From the NCBI GenBank assembly GCA_031082145.1, contig JAVHLP010000006.1, positions 62,001-126,000 of the forward strand: a DNA stretch of 64,000 bases, given 5' to 3'. This document shows positions 42,197 through 52,491 of the stretch, in pieces. Both the position numbers and the translations under genes were made by a program. Below the pieces are notes generated by a model. That model was not told the DNA's origin and ran no database searches. It saw nothing but the letters and a program-made list of their open reading frames with translations. The DNA comes from a bacterium (lineage in GTDB: Bacteria; Bacillota; Sulfobacillia; UBA995). Position 1 is the first letter of the stretch. Every line of letters begins with the position of its first letter.

Positions 42197-42404
42197 GTGG
42201 GCAGTGACCTGCTGCGCCACCTGGTGGAGGCAGCCCGGGGAAGCCGGGTACGAGCGACTGGGGGTGGACTTCGGGTCCGCCAACATCCTGGCCGGCCGCT
42301 CCTGGCTCCGCTACTTCGCCCCGGTCTGCTACTCGCTCGTCCGGCACGTCGACGACCGCATGACCTGGGCTCACGAGCACCGGAGCGGGCAGTCGTCCTG
42401 GTGA
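42197..42404 (+). pseudogene. Frameshifted C-terminal remnant of a GNAT acetyltransferase
   Basis: Frame one reads VGSDLLRHLVEAARG from GTG 42197; after the GGGG run at about 42237-42240 the match continues one frame over as AGYERLGVDFGSANILAGRS then WLRYFAPVCYSLVRHVDDRM. Together these look like the last ~65 residues of a GNAT N-acetyltransferase (GxxLL helix, then LGVDFxSxNxxAxxFWxRYFxPVxYSLxRxxD). One extra G in the run explains the shift. No N-terminal half exists upstream, where nadX ends at 42176. Confidence 0.6.
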
Positions 42405-42470
42405 GCAAAGAGGAAAAACCCGTCGCGGGCCGAAAGCTGAGGTGTTTCCTCCCGCGAAGGGACAACGGCC

Positions 42471-43787
42471 ATGCGGCTATCACCGGAACTCACCGTCCGC
42501 CCGACCCAACGCCTGGTCATGACCCCGCAACTCCGCCAGGCCATTGAAGCCTTGCAGCTAAACAGCCTGGAGCTGTCCTCCTACATAAGGTCCCAGGTAG
42601 AGGAGAACCCCTTCCTGGAGCTCGATGAGGAGGAGCCCGCCGCGCCGGAGCCGGAGGACCCCCAACCCGCCGGCGATGACGAGCCTCTCGACCCGCCCGA
42701 ATTCCCAGCCCCCCAGCCCAGCCTGGCCGACCGGCTGACCGAGGACTTCCGGCTGGAGACGGGGGACGGGACGCTCATCCGGGCCGGCGCCTACCTTGCC
42801 GGGAATCTTGATGACAACGGCTACCTCCGTATCTCGCCCGGGGAGACCGCCCGGGCGCTTGGAGTGGGTGAAGAGAGGGTAGTGGCCGCCCTCCGCTTGC
42901 TCCGAGCCCTGGAGCCGGGGGTGGGAGGAAGGGATCTCCGGGAGTGCCTGCTCCTGCAGATCGGCGATCAGGACCCGTTGCTGCGGATCTTGGTCCGGGA
43001 CCACTTGGGTGAGTTGGCCGCCGGCCGGCTGCGGGCGGTCGCCGACCGGTTGGGGATCGACGCGGAGGCCGTGGGCCTGGCGCTGGAGCGCTTGCGGCAG
43101 CTGGAGCCGCGACCCGGCCGGACCTGGTCAGCTCCTGGCGGCAACCCGGCAGTAGTCCCCGACCTGCGCTTTGAGCGAGTCGATGACGACTTTGTAGTGC
43201 TGGTTGAGGAGCCCAACCCCCGGGCGAGGCTGAACCTGTGCTACCGGCGCTGGCTGGAAGAAGGGCAGGCGGCGGAGGACGCCGAAGTCCGGCGATATCT
43301 GTTGAGCCGAATGAACGCCGCGGTCTGGGTACTCCGCTGTTTGGAGCAGCGCAGGGTGACCTTGCTCCGGGTGGGCCAGGCGATCCTGGAGCGGCAGGCG
43401 GACTTCTTCCGCAAGGGGACGCGCCACCTGCACCCGCTGACCATGCGGGAGATCGCCGACCGGGTGGGAGTGCACGAGTCTACGGTCAGCCGCGCGGTTG
43501 CCAACAAGCATGCGCTGACACCCCACGGCACCTTCCCGCTGCGGGTCTTCTTCGCCGGCGGGATGGCCTGCCGGGGCGGCGAGGCCCTGTCGGCGGTGAG
43601 CGTCAAGCGGCTGATCCGGGACCTGGCGGCCGGCGAGGACCGGCGCCGGCCCCTCAGTGATCAGGATCTTGCATCCGAACTGGGGCGCAGGGGGATCCGC
43701 ATCTCCCGGCGAACCGTCTCCAAGTACCGGCAGGAACTGGGACTGGCCCCATCCGCGGCGAGGGCTCGCTTCGGGGGGGCAACCTAG
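42471..43787 (+). CDS. rpoN: RNA polymerase sigma-54 factor
   Basis: 438 residues. Region I: Gln-rich LTVRPTQRLVMTPQLRQAIEALQLNSLEL; acidic region II around 60-85; core-binding region with AGNLDDNGYLRI and LRALEPGVGGRDLRECLLLQ; DNA-binding HTH TMREIADRVGVHESTVSRAVANKH; and the RpoN box here reading ISRRTVSKYRQELG instead of the usual ARRTVAKYRE. All domains are present, so it should be active with enhancer-binding proteins, none of which lie in the window. It is first in line before the glycolytic genes (gap begins 18 bases after its stop). Confidence 0.95.
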   Translation: MRLSPELTVRPTQRLVMTPQLRQAIEALQLNSLELSSYIRSQVEENPFLELDEEEPAAPEPEDPQPAGDDEPLDPPEFPAPQPSLADRLTEDFRLETGDGTLIRAGAYLAGNLDDNGYLRISPGETARALGVGEERVVAALRLLRALEPGVGGRDLRECLLLQIGDQDPLLRILVRDHLGELAAGRLRAVADRLGIDAEAVGLALERLRQLEPRPGRTWSAPGGNPAVVPDLRFERVDDDFVVLVEEPNPRARLNLCYRRWLEEGQAAEDAEVRRYLLSRMNAAVWVLRCLEQRRVTLLRVGQAILERQADFFRKGTRHLHPLTMREIADRVGVHESTVSRAVANKHALTPHGTFPLRVFFAGGMACRGGEALSAVSVKRLIRDLAAGEDRRRPLSDQDLASELGRRGIRISRRTVSKYRQELGLAPSAARARFGGAT

Positions 43788-43804
43788 CGCGGGAGGCGTA
43801 TCCG

Positions 43805-44809
43805 ATGACGCGGGTTGGCATCAACGGCTTCGGCAGGATCGGACGGCAGTTCTACCGGGCGGCCCGGGACTTCCCCGGCATTGAGGTGGTGGCGGTCAAC
43901 GACCTGACCGATCCCGCCACACTGGCCCACCTCCTGGTATACGACTCCAACTACGGGACCCTGGAGGCCGATGTGAGCTCGGGCGACGGCGAGATGATGG
44001 TGGACGGCAAGGCCGTCAAGGTGCTGGCCGAGCGCGATCCGGGCCGGATCGCCTGGCGGGATCTGGGCGTCAAGGTTGTTGTGGAGTCCACCGGCCGCTT
44101 CACCAACGCCGAGCACGCCGTCAAGCACCGGACAGGGGGCGGCGCGGCCAAGGTGATCATCAGCGCTCCCGGCAAGGGAGAGGATGCCTGCCTGGTGCTG
44201 GGGGTGAACGAGGATGCCTATGACCCCGAGTGCCACCACGTGATCTCGATGGCCTCGTGCACCACCAACTGCCTGGCCCCGGTGGCCAGAGTACTTGATG
44301 ACGGCTTCGGGATCGTCCGGGGCCTGATGACCACCGTGCATGCTTACACCAGCGATCAGATGCTACTGGACGGCCCCCATCAGGACCTGAGGCGAGCCCG
44401 GGCGGCGGCCTTGAGCATAGTTCCTACCAGCACCGGGGCGGCGGCGGCGATCGGCAAGGTGCTGCCCCGGCTGGCCGGTAAGCTGAACGGGTTTGCCATG
44501 CGGGTTCCTACCTCCACCGTGTCTGTCGTGGACCTGGTGGTCGAACTCGAGCGAGAGGTAACGGCCGAGGAGATAAACCGGGCGTTCCGCCAGGCGGCGG
44601 CGGGGCCGCTGGACCCCTACCTCAAGGTGAGCGATGTGCCCCTGGTCTCGGTGGACTTCAAGGGGAACACCGCCTCGGCCGTGGTGGACGGGCTGTCCAC
44701 GATGGCCGTAGGGTCTCTGGCCAAGGTAATCGCCTGGTACGACAATGAGGCAGCCTATGCCCGCCGGCTGGTGGATCTGGTGCGCTTTCTGGCCGAGAGG
44801 GGACTCTGA
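43805..44809 (+). CDS. gap: Glyceraldehyde-3-phosphate dehydrogenase
   Basis: 334 residues. NAD-binding VGINGFGRIGRQFYRAA, catalytic Cys in MASCTTNCLAP near 152, His in TTVHAYTSDQMLLDG, and C-terminal WYDNEAAYARRLVDL. Oxidises glyceraldehyde 3-phosphate with phosphate and NAD+ to 1,3-bisphosphoglycerate, or reverses this in gluconeogenesis. Starts the gap-pgk-tpiA-gpmI-eno block with short gaps. Confidence 0.97.
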   Translation: MTRVGINGFGRIGRQFYRAARDFPGIEVVAVNDLTDPATLAHLLVYDSNYGTLEADVSSGDGEMMVDGKAVKVLAERDPGRIAWRDLGVKVVVESTGRFTNAEHAVKHRTGGGAAKVIISAPGKGEDACLVLGVNEDAYDPECHHVISMASCTTNCLAPVARVLDDGFGIVRGLMTTVHAYTSDQMLLDGPHQDLRRARAAALSIVPTSTGAAAAIGKVLPRLAGKLNGFAMRVPTSTVSVVDLVVELEREVTAEEINRAFRQAAAGPLDPYLKVSDVPLVSVDFKGNTASAVVDGLSTMAVGSLAKVIAWYDNEAAYARRLVDLVRFLAERGL

Positions 44810-44812
44810 GCC

Positions 44813-46000
44813 TTGAACCTCGTCAGGCTGGCGGCTTTCGCCGTCGAGGATCGCAGAGTGCTGGTGCGGGTGGACTTCAACGTGCCCCTCCGCCCGGACG
44901 GGGAGATCGCCGATGATACGAGGATCCGCTCGTCCCTGCCGACCATCCGACACCTCCTGGAGCGGGGAGCCGGGGTAATCCTGGGTAGCCACCTGGGGCG
45001 GCCGCGGGGACGACCTGATCCCCAGTTGAGGCTGGACCGGGTGGCCCGGAGGCTGTCCGAGTTGCTTGGTCAGGACGTACTTAAGCTGGACGGGGTGATC
45101 GAGCCGGAAGTGGCCCGGGCCGCCACCGGAGTGGCCCGGGGCCAGGCGGTGCTCCTGGAGAACTTGCGCTTCTACCCCGGCGAGGAGGCCAACGATCCCG
45201 CTTTCGCCCGGGCCCTGGCCGGGTTGGCCGATGTATACGTTAACGATGCCTTCGGGACCGCCCATCGGGCCCATGCCTCCACCGCGGGGGTGGCCGAGCA
45301 CTTGCCCGCCCTGGCCGGCCTGCTGATGGCGAAGGAGATCGAGGCCCTTGAGCAGCTCCTGGGGGAGCCTTCCCGGCCCTACGTCGCCGTCCTGGGCGGG
45401 TCCAAGGTGGCCGACAAGCTGCCGATCCTGAAGAACCTGCTGGCCCGGGTGGACGTAATGCTCGTCGGCGGCGGCATGGCCAATGCCTTCCTGGCCGTGA
45501 CCGGCCATGGGGTCGGAGACTCCCGGGTTGAACCCGACGCGCCACGCGAGGCCACCCGCTTCCTCACGGCGGCGGCGAAGACTGGCAAGCGGGTGGATCT
45601 GCCGGTTGACGTGGTGGTGGCGGAGGCCATCGCTCCCGACGCCGCCTTCCGAGTGGTGGGAGTGGACGGAGTCCCGGCGGGCTGGGTGGTCGTCGACATC
45701 GGGCCCGAGACTCAACGCCGCTTCGGACAGACCGTCGGTGAGGCGGCCACCGTCTTCTGGAACGGCCCCCTGGGGATAGCCGAGATCGAGCCCTTCGCCG
45801 GCGGAACCGAGGCGATGGCGCGAGCCGTGGCCGCCTGCCCCGGGCACACCGTGGTCGGCGGGGGCGACTCGGTGGCCGCCCTCGAGCGGCTGGGCCTGAC
45901 TCGGGCCATCGGCCACGTCTCCACCGGTGGAGGGGCCACGCTGGAGTTCCTGGAAGGGAAGGAACTACCGGGGGTGGCCTGTCTTCTGCGGGAGGGCTGA
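44813..46000 (+). CDS. pgk: Phosphoglycerate kinase
   Basis: 395 residues from TTG 44813, three bases after the gap stop. [63 protein letters not shown], and ATP-site FWNGPLG and [15 protein letters not shown] are all intact. Makes ATP from 1,3-bisphosphoglycerate. Part of the glycolytic operon. Confidence 0.97.
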   Translation: MNLVRLAAFAVEDRRVLVRVDFNVPLRPDGEIADDTRIRSSLPTIRHLLERGAGVILGSHLGRPRGRPDPQLRLDRVARRLSELLGQDVLKLDGVIEPEVARAATGVARGQAVLLENLRFYPGEEANDPAFARALAGLADVYVNDAFGTAHRAHASTAGVAEHLPALAGLLMAKEIEALEQLLGEPSRPYVAVLGGSKVADKLPILKNLLARVDVMLVGGGMANAFLAVTGHGVGDSRVEPDAPREATRFLTAAAKTGKRVDLPVDVVVAEAIAPDAAFRVVGVDGVPAGWVVVDIGPETQRRFGQTVGEAATVFWNGPLGIAEIEPFAGGTEAMARAVAACPGHTVVGGGDSVAALERLGLTRAIGHVSTGGGATLEFLEGKELPGVACLLREG

Positions 46001-46003
46001 GCG

Positions 46004-46759
46004 ATGAGGCGACCCCTGATAGTGGGGAACTGGAAGCTACACAAGACGGTGGGTGAGGCGATCGCCCTGATCGAGAAGCTGAAGCTTGCGATCGGCGATC
46101 CCGGCGGGCGTGAGGTGGCGATTGCCCCGCCGTTCACGGCCTTGTACGCCGTGCGGGGAGCGCTCTGCGGGACACCCATTGCCCTGGCCGGCCAGGACTG
46201 CCACGGGGAGGAGAAGGGGGCCTTCACGGGTGCCGTCTCGGCCGGCATGTTGCGGGACGTGGGATGCCGTTACGTCATCGTGGGGCACTCCGAGCGCCGC
46301 GAGCACTTCGGCGAGACCGACGCCGCGATCGCCCGCAAGCTCCTGGCAGCGCTCGCGGCCGGCCTGGCACCCATTCTCTGCCTGGGCGAGAAGTCCAAGG
46401 ATCGGGGCCGGACCCGGGAGGTGATCACCCGCCAACTGGAGACGGCGCTGGCCAGCGTCGAGCGGCCAGACAGGGTGGTCATAGCCTACGAGCCGGTTTG
46501 GGCCATAGGTTCGGGAACGCCGGCGACCCCGGCCGAGGCGGCGACAGTGGCCGACCTGGTCCGGGAGCGGTTGGCCGCCGGCTGGGGGCCGGAGATGGCC
46601 GGGCGGACCCGGGTGCTGTACGGCGGCAGCGTCAACGCCACCAACGCCGGGGGCTTTCTGGGCCGGGAGGAGATCGACGGCGCCCTGGTGGGCGGGGCCA
46701 GTCTGGACGCCACCACTTTCTCGGCCATCGTGGAGGCGGCACCGTTCTTTGAAGGCTGA
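46004..46759 (+). CDS. tpiA: Triosephosphate isomerase
   Basis: 251 residues. GNWKLHKTVGEAI with catalytic Lys, VIVGHSERREHFGETD with catalytic His, IAYEPVWAIGSG with catalytic Glu, and phosphate-loop YGGSVNATNA. The ATG follows the pgk stop by three bases and the 3' end overlaps gpmI by 11 bases. Confidence 0.97.
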   Translation: MRRPLIVGNWKLHKTVGEAIALIEKLKLAIGDPGGREVAIAPPFTALYAVRGALCGTPIALAGQDCHGEEKGAFTGAVSAGMLRDVGCRYVIVGHSERREHFGETDAAIARKLLAALAAGLAPILCLGEKSKDRGRTREVITRQLETALASVERPDRVVIAYEPVWAIGSGTPATPAEAATVADLVRERLAAGWGPEMAGRTRVLYGGSVNATNAGGFLGREEIDGALVGGASLDATTFSAIVEAAPFFEG

Positions 46760-48248
46760 TCGCCGGCCGGTCGCCCTTGTCGTCCTCGACGGCCTGGGCC
46801 TTTCACAGCGGCGGGAGGGCAACGCCTGGGCCCTGGCATCCACTCCCAACCTTGACCGCTGGTGGCGGGCCGCTCCCCGCAGTTGCCTGCTGGCGGCGGG
46901 AGAGGCCGTTGGCCTGGGGCCCGGCCAGATGGGCAATTCCAACGTGGGGCACCTGAATCTCGGAGCGGGCCGGGTGGTCCACCAGGACATCCTCCGCATC
47001 ACCAACGCCGTCCGAGAAGGCACTTTCTTCCACAATCCCGTCCTGGTCAGGGCCTGCCGGCCCGGTTCCGTCGTCCATCTGGTGGGCCTGGTCTCCGACG
47101 GCGGCGTTCATAGTCACCAGGATCACCTCGAAGCCCTCCTGGAGTTGGCCCGGCGGCGGGGGGTGGCCAGGGTCAGGGTACACGCCATCCTGGACGGGCG
47201 GGATGTGCCCCCCCAGAGCGCCGGCTCTTACCTCGAGCGACTGGAGAGGGCCCTGGCCGGCACCGGCGAGATCGCCAGCATCATGGGACGCTACTACGCC
47301 ATGGACCGGGACAATCGCTGGGAACGTGTGGGTCAGGCCTACCAGGCCATGGTGCTAGGGCGGGGACCCCGGGCCGCTGGGGCCAGGCAAGCCCTCCGGG
47401 AGGGCTACGCCCGGGGCGAGACGGACGAGTTCCTGGCGCCGGCGGTGATCACCGGGGACGGCATCGCTCCCGGCGATCCGGTCATCCTGTTCAACTTCCG
47501 GGCCGACAGAAGCCGGCAGCTATCCCGCGCTCTTGCCGATCCGCGCTTCGGGGGCTTCGACCGGGAGGGTGGGGCGCCCTGCGAGTTGGTGACCATGACC
47601 AGCTACGACGAGGCTTTTCCCTTGCCCCACGCCTTCGCTCCCGCCCCTCGTCCGGTCAACGGGCTGGGCGAGTGGGTATCCGAGAGAGGGCTCAGGCAGT
47701 TGCGGATTGCCGAGACGGAGAAGTACGCCCACGTGACCTACTTCTTCAGCGGGGGCCGGGAAGCCCCTTATCCAGGAGAGAAGCGGGTGCTGGTGCCATC
47801 ACCCCGGGTGGCCACCTATGACCTGAGGCCGGAGATGAGCGCCGTCGGGGTGACCCAGGCGGTCCTGGTCGAACTGGACAGGGATTCGCCAGACCTGGTC
47901 ATTCTCAACTACGCCAATCCCGACATGGTCGGCCATACCGGAGTGCTGGCGGCGGCGGTGCGTGCGGTGGAGACGGTCGACGACTGCCTGGGCCGGGTGA
48001 TCCCCGCCTTCGGGGCGGCCCTGATCGTCTCCGATCACGGCAACGCGGAGGAGATGATCGACCAGCTGACCGGCCAACCTCACACCGCCCACACCACCAA
48101 CCCGGTGCCGGCCATCCTGGTGGCTCCCCAACATCGTGTCACGCTGTGCGATGGCATCCTGGCCGACGTGGCCCCGACCGTGCTCGAGCTCATGGGACTG
48201 CCGATTCCTCCCCAGATGACCGGTCAGTCCCTGCTAGGGAGGGTTTGA
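46749..48248 (+). CDS. gpmI: 2,3-bisphosphoglycerate-independent phosphoglycerate mutase
   Basis: 499 residues from TTG 46749. Metal and phosphate-serine motifs: [34 protein letters not shown] (nucleophile Ser; the usual GNSEVGH has Glu where Asn is here), [57 protein letters not shown]. Moves phosphate between C3 and C2 of glycerate. The Asn substitution next to the nucleophile is unusual; all metal ligands remain. Confidence 0.95.
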   Translation: MKADRRPVALVVLDGLGLSQRREGNAWALASTPNLDRWWRAAPRSCLLAAGEAVGLGPGQMGNSNVGHLNLGAGRVVHQDILRITNAVREGTFFHNPVLVRACRPGSVVHLVGLVSDGGVHSHQDHLEALLELARRRGVARVRVHAILDGRDVPPQSAGSYLERLERALAGTGEIASIMGRYYAMDRDNRWERVGQAYQAMVLGRGPRAAGARQALREGYARGETDEFLAPAVITGDGIAPGDPVILFNFRADRSRQLSRALADPRFGGFDREGGAPCELVTMTSYDEAFPLPHAFAPAPRPVNGLGEWVSERGLRQLRIAETEKYAHVTYFFSGGREAPYPGEKRVLVPSPRVATYDLRPEMSAVGVTQAVLVELDRDSPDLVILNYANPDMVGHTGVLAAAVRAVETVDDCLGRVIPAFGAALIVSDHGNAEEMIDQLTGQPHTAHTTNPVPAILVAPQHRVTLCDGILADVAPTVLELMGLPIPPQMTGQSLLGRV

Positions 48249-48250
48249 GG

Positions 48251-49531
48251 ATGAAAACCGGGATCAAGCGCGTCGACGCCCTGGAGATCCTGGACTCCCG
48301 GGGCCACCCAACCCTGGAAGTGGATGTGGAGCTGGAGGGAGGTTGGACGGGGAGGGCAGCCGTACCGGCGGGAGCCTCCACCGGCAGCCACGAGGCTCGC
48401 GAGCTTCGCGACGGCGGCCCGCGCTACGGCGGCCGGGGAGTGAGCCGGGCGGTCGCTGCGGTGACCGGCGAGCTGGCCCGGGCGGTGCGGGGCGTTGACG
48501 CGCTGGACCAGCCGGGCCTGGATCGGGTTCTGGTGGAGGCGGACGGCACTCGCCGCAAGGAACGGTTGGGCGCCAACTCGTTGCTGGGAGTATCGCTGGC
48601 CGCTGCCCGGGCCGGGGCCAGGGCCAAGGGTCTTCCCCTGTACCGGAGGCTGGCCGAACTGGCGGGGAAGGAGAGGCCGATCCTCCCCGTGCCCCAGCTC
48701 AACGTCATCAACGGCGGGCGTCACGCCGACAACGGCCTGCAGGTGCAGGAGTTCATGATCATGCCCGGTGGGGCTTCCTCGTTCGCCGAAGCCCTCCGCT
48801 GGGCGGCCGAGGTCTACCACTCGCTGCGGGAACTCCTGCGGCGCGGGGGCCACACGGTGAATGTGGGCGATGAGGGTGGCTTCGCGCCCGGCTTACGGAC
48901 CGACGAGGAGGCGCTGGAAGTGCTGGTGCGGTCGATCCAGGCGGCCGGCCTGGCGCCCGGGCGAGACGTCAGCCTCGCGTTGGACGCAGCCGCCAGTGAG
49001 TTCTTCCAGGATGGCCGCTACCGTCCCACCGGGCGGCCGGAGGGCCTCACGGCGGGGGAGATGATTGAGCTATACCGGACGTGGGCCGACGCCTACCCGG
49101 TGATCTCGCTGGAGGATGGCCTGGCGGAAGACGACTGGGAGGGTTGGGTGGAGCTAACCTCCCGGCTCGGCGGTCGTCTGCAGTTGGTGGGGGACGACCT
49201 CTTCGTCACCGACCCGGAGCGACTGGAGCAGGGGCTCCGTCGCGGGGCGGCCAACGCCATCCTGATCAAGGTCAACCAGATCGGGACCCTGACCGAGACC
49301 CTCCACACTCTGGCCTTGGCCGAGAGGCGGGGCTGCCCGGCGGTGATCTCGCACCGCTCGGGTGAGACCGGGGACACCTTCATCGCCGATTTGGCCGTCG
49401 GCACCGCCGCCGGCCAGATCAAGACCGGGGCGCCTTGCCGTGGCGAGCGGGTGGCGAAATACAACCGCTTGCTCCGGATCGAAGCCGAGGCCGGCGGTCA
49501 ACTGGGCTACGGTTTGCCCGCCGAGGGCTAG
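48251..49531 (+). CDS. eno: Enolase
   Basis: 426 residues, ATG two bases after gpmI, with GAGG just before. [72 protein letters not shown] and [19 protein letters not shown] match the family, including catalytic Glu/Lys and Mg ligands. It also connects with the glycerate kinase pathway at 2017-3189, whose product enters here. Confidence 0.97.
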   Translation: MKTGIKRVDALEILDSRGHPTLEVDVELEGGWTGRAAVPAGASTGSHEARELRDGGPRYGGRGVSRAVAAVTGELARAVRGVDALDQPGLDRVLVEADGTRRKERLGANSLLGVSLAAARAGARAKGLPLYRRLAELAGKERPILPVPQLNVINGGRHADNGLQVQEFMIMPGGASSFAEALRWAAEVYHSLRELLRRGGHTVNVGDEGGFAPGLRTDEEALEVLVRSIQAAGLAPGRDVSLALDAAASEFFQDGRYRPTGRPEGLTAGEMIELYRTWADAYPVISLEDGLAEDDWEGWVELTSRLGGRLQLVGDDLFVTDPERLEQGLRRGAANAILIKVNQIGTLTETLHTLALAERRGCPAVISHRSGETGDTFIADLAVGTAAGQIKTGAPCRGERVAKYNRLLRIEAEAGGQLGYGLPAEG

Positions 49532-49543
49532 CTGTGTTAGAAT
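49514..49543 (+). promoter_or_regulatory. Extended -10 promoter for secG
   Basis: TTGCCC (49514-49519), 18-base spacer, TAGAAT (49538-49543) with a TG one base upstream of it. It overlaps the end of eno and precedes secG by about 45 bases. Confidence 0.6.
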
Positions 49544-49587
49544 GAGCGCGTGGCCCGGCGCATCCGGGCGGGAAGGAAGGATCGGGC

Positions 49588-49818
49588 GTGTTCAAGGGCA
49601 TTGTCACGGTTCTGCACATCCTCTCCGCGCTCGGCCTGATCGCCGCCGTGCTCCTCATGTCGGGCCGCAGCGCCGGCCTCTCCGGGGCCGTTGGCGGGGG
49701 CGCCGAGCGCCTTTTCGGGAAGAAGCGGGGAATGGACGAGATCTTGGGGAGGTACGCCGCCCTTCTGGCCGGCTCCTTCCTGATCACCGCCATCATCCTG
49801 GCGGCCGCGCACCTCTAG
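49588..49818 (+). CDS. secG: Preprotein translocase subunit SecG
   Basis: 76 residues, GTG start. Two hydrophobic helices, VTVLHILSALGLIAAVLLMS and YAALLAGSFLITAIILAAAHL, separated by the conserved SecG loop SAGLSGAVGGGAERLFGKKRG. Part of the SecYEG channel. Gene order eno-secG-(...)-rnr is common in Bacillota. A hairpin with T run follows. Confidence 0.93.
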   Translation: MFKGIVTVLHILSALGLIAAVLLMSGRSAGLSGAVGGGAERLFGKKRGMDEILGRYAALLAGSFLITAIILAAAHL

Positions 49819-49835
49819 ACGGCACCGCCGGGCAT

Positions 49836-49863
49836 AGCGGCCGGGTCCGGCCGCTTTTCTTTA
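49836..49863 (+). terminator. Rho-independent terminator after secG
   Basis: GCGGCCG...CGGCCGC hairpin (49837-49854) followed by TTTTCTTT. Separates secG from the pyrophosphatase gene. Confidence 0.8.
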
Positions 49864-49888
49864 ACTGCCGCATGGGAGGGAGCCTGAC

Positions 49889-51910
49889 TTGACGGACCGT
49901 CTTATGCTATGGGGGCCCCTGGCCGGTCTGCTCGCCCTGGCCTTCGCGCTCTACTTGGCCTTGCAGGTGGGCCGCCGGGATCCGGGGACCGACCGGATGC
50001 GCGAACTGGCCACGGCGATTCAGGAAGGCGCCCGGGCCTTTCTGTTCGCCGAATACAGGGTGCTCGTCTTCTTCGTTCTTGGTCTGGCCGTCCTCATCTT
50101 CGCCGCCGGCAGCCTGACACCGGCCGAGGGTATGCGGCCTCAAACGGCGTACGCCTTCGGGCTGGGGGCCCTGGCCTCGGTGCTGGCGGGTTACGCCGGG
50201 ATGAGCGTCGCCACCCGGGCGAACGTCCGCACGGCCAACGCCGCCCGCGAGGGACAGCGCCAGGCCCTGTCGGTCGCCTTCTCGGGCGGGGCGGTCATGG
50301 GTATGGCGGTGGCCGGTCTTGCTCTGGCTGGCCTGGGCCTGGTCTACTTCCTGTTCGGCGACCCCGGTGACCCGGAGAGTTTCAAAATCGTCAACGGCTT
50401 CGCGCTCGGAGCCAGCTCCATCGCTCTGTTCGCCCGCGTGGGCGGAGGTATCTACACCAAGGGCGCCGACGTGGGCGCCGACCTGGTGGGCAAAGTGGAG
50501 GCTGGCATCCCCGAGGACGATCCCCGCAATCCCGCCGTAATCGCCGATAACGTCGGCGACAACGTGGGGGACGTGGCCGGCATGGGGGCGGACCTCTTCG
50601 AGTCCTTCGTGGGCTCGCTGATTGCCGCCATGATCGTGGGAGCGGCCGCTGCCGGCACTCTCGGGTTCCCCGCCCTCAACCTGGTAGCCTTGCCCGTACT
50701 GGTGGCGGCGGCCGGAACGGTGGCCGCGATCCTGGGCACTTTCGCGGTCCGGCTGGCCGAGAAGGGCAACCCCGCCGCCGCCCTGCGGTCGGGTTCTTTT
50801 GCCAGCGCGGGCCTGGTTCTGGTGGCCGCCTTCTTCCTGTCCCGTTGGCTGGCCGGCGGCGCCGGCCCCTTCGCCGCGATAGCGGCCGGTCTCCTGGCCG
50901 GAGTGGTCATCGGGCTGCTCACCGAATACTACACCTCCAGCGGACGGCCCCCGGTGGACGGTATCGCCGAGGCTTCCCAGACGGGAGCCGCCACCAACAT
51001 CATCGCCGGCATGGCGGTGGGGATGAACAGCACGGTGCTGCCGGTGCTGGTGGTGGCCGGCGCCATCCTGGTCGCCTACCACTTCGCGGGTCTCTACGGG
51101 ATCGCCCTGGCCGCGGTGGGGATGCTCTCCACCACGGGGATGACGGTGGCGGTGGACGCTTATGGTCCCATCGCCGATAACGCCGGTGGGATCGCCGAGA
51201 TGGCGGGACTGGACCGGGCGGTGCGTAAGATCACCGATAACCTTGATGCCCTGGGGAACACCACCGCCGCCATGGGCAAGGGCTTCGCCATCGGTTCCGC
51301 CGCCCTGACCGCCCTGGCCCTGTTCTCGGCCTACGCCACGGCGGCCCGGCTGGAGCTCGTCAACCTGCTAACCCCCCAGGTGGTGGCCGGTCTGTTCATC
51401 GGCGGCATGCTACCCTACTTCTTCTCCTCCCTCACCATGCGGGCGGTAGGCCGGACCGCGTTCGAGATGATCGGCGAGGTTCGCCGGCAGTGGCGGGAGA
51501 TCCCCGGTCTCATGGAAGGTACGGCCCGGCCCGACTACGCCCGGGGGGTGGATATCGCCGCCCGGGCCGCCCTCAAGGCGATGCTGGTGCCCGGGCTGAT
51601 TGCGGTGGCCGCACCCTTGATCGTGGGCCTGACCCTCGGCCGCGAAGCTCTGGCCGGCCTGCTGGCGGGCACCCTGGTGTCCGGCTTCCTGCTCGCGGTC
51701 ATGATGGCCAACGCCGGCGGGGCCTGGGACAACGCCAAGAAAGCGATCGAGGCAGGCCTGTTTGGCGGCAAGGGCACTCCGACTCATGCCGCCGCCGTCG
51801 TCGGCGACACAGTCGGGGATCCCTTCAAGGACACGTCCGGCCCTTCCCTCAACATCCTGATCAAGCTCATGACCATCGTGGCCCTTGTCTTCGCACCGCT
51901 GTTCCTCTGA
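49889..51910 (+). CDS. hppA: Membrane-bound ion-pumping pyrophosphatase, K+-dependent type
   Basis: 673 residues, about 16 membrane helices. Active-site signatures: [40 protein letters not shown] and [20 protein letters not shown]. The segment [17 protein letters not shown] has Ala where K+-independent enzymes have Lys (GNTTKA), so it belongs to the K+-dependent group. It couples pyrophosphate hydrolysis to pumping of H+ or Na+; the ion cannot be decided from what I can see. TTG start at 49889 with GGGAGG upstream. Confidence 0.95.
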   Translation: MTDRLMLWGPLAGLLALAFALYLALQVGRRDPGTDRMRELATAIQEGARAFLFAEYRVLVFFVLGLAVLIFAAGSLTPAEGMRPQTAYAFGLGALASVLAGYAGMSVATRANVRTANAAREGQRQALSVAFSGGAVMGMAVAGLALAGLGLVYFLFGDPGDPESFKIVNGFALGASSIALFARVGGGIYTKGADVGADLVGKVEAGIPEDDPRNPAVIADNVGDNVGDVAGMGADLFESFVGSLIAAMIVGAAAAGTLGFPALNLVALPVLVAAAGTVAAILGTFAVRLAEKGNPAAALRSGSFASAGLVLVAAFFLSRWLAGGAGPFAAIAAGLLAGVVIGLLTEYYTSSGRPPVDGIAEASQTGAATNIIAGMAVGMNSTVLPVLVVAGAILVAYHFAGLYGIALAAVGMLSTTGMTVAVDAYGPIADNAGGIAEMAGLDRAVRKITDNLDALGNTTAAMGKGFAIGSAALTALALFSAYATAARLELVNLLTPQVVAGLFIGGMLPYFFSSLTMRAVGRTAFEMIGEVRRQWREIPGLMEGTARPDYARGVDIAARAALKAMLVPGLIAVAAPLIVGLTLGREALAGLLAGTLVSGFLLAVMMANAGGAWDNAKKAIEAGLFGGKGTPTHAAAVVGDTVGDPFKDTSGPSLNILIKLMTIVALVFAPLFL

Positions 51911-51932
51911 CCGGAAACGGAGGGCAAGTCCC

Positions 51933-52487
51933 ATGACCCGTGAAGAAGCTCTCGCACTGGTCAAGAGCCGGCTCACCAACAAGAACCTGTTCAAGCACAC
52001 GCTGGCCGTGGAGGCGGTGATGCGGCGGCTCGCCCGCCACTTCGGCGAGGACGAGGACTTCTGGGGCCTGGCCGGCCTCCTCCACGACATCGACTACGAT
52101 GAGACCAGGGATGACCCTGATCGCCACAGCCAGGTGGGAGCCGATCTGCTGGCCGCCCAAGGCTTGCCGACGGAGCTGGTGGACGCCGTGCGGGCCCACA
52201 ACGAGCGCCACGGGCTGTCCCGAGCCACCCGCATGGCCCGGGCGCTTTACACGGCCGACCCACTCACCGGCCTCATCGTAGCGGCCGCGCTCATAAGCCC
52301 ATCCCGCCGCCTGACCGGCATTGACGCCGGTTTCGTGCTGAACCGGTTCGGCGAGAGAGCTTTTGCCCGCGGCGCCAACCGCGAGGTCATCCGGGCTTGC
52401 GAGACCGAGCTGGGCATCGGCTTGGAGGAGTTCGTGGCCCTGGGGCTGGAGGCCATGCAGGCCATCGCCGGCGAGATCGGCCTCTAG
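51933..52487 (+). CDS. HD-domain hydrolase
   Basis: 184 residues from ATG 51933. HD metal motif: [16 protein letters not shown] (His), [13 protein letters not shown] (HD), VRAHNERHG and [12 protein letters not shown] (Asp). The family hydrolyses phosphoesters, often nucleotides. It is a short stand-alone HD protein (COG2316-like), lying in the same direction as hppA and a transglutaminase-like gene; substrate unknown. Confidence 0.85.
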   Translation: MTREEALALVKSRLTNKNLFKHTLAVEAVMRRLARHFGEDEDFWGLAGLLHDIDYDETRDDPDRHSQVGADLLAAQGLPTELVDAVRAHNERHGLSRATRMARALYTADPLTGLIVAAALISPSRRLTGIDAGFVLNRFGERAFARGANREVIRACETELGIGLEEFVALGLEAMQAIAGEIGL

Positions 52488-52491
52488 CGAT

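Noticed and set aside
44363..45916. A 517-codon minus-strand frame over gap and pgk
   Set aside because: Low-complexity antisense translation over two highly conserved glycolytic genes.
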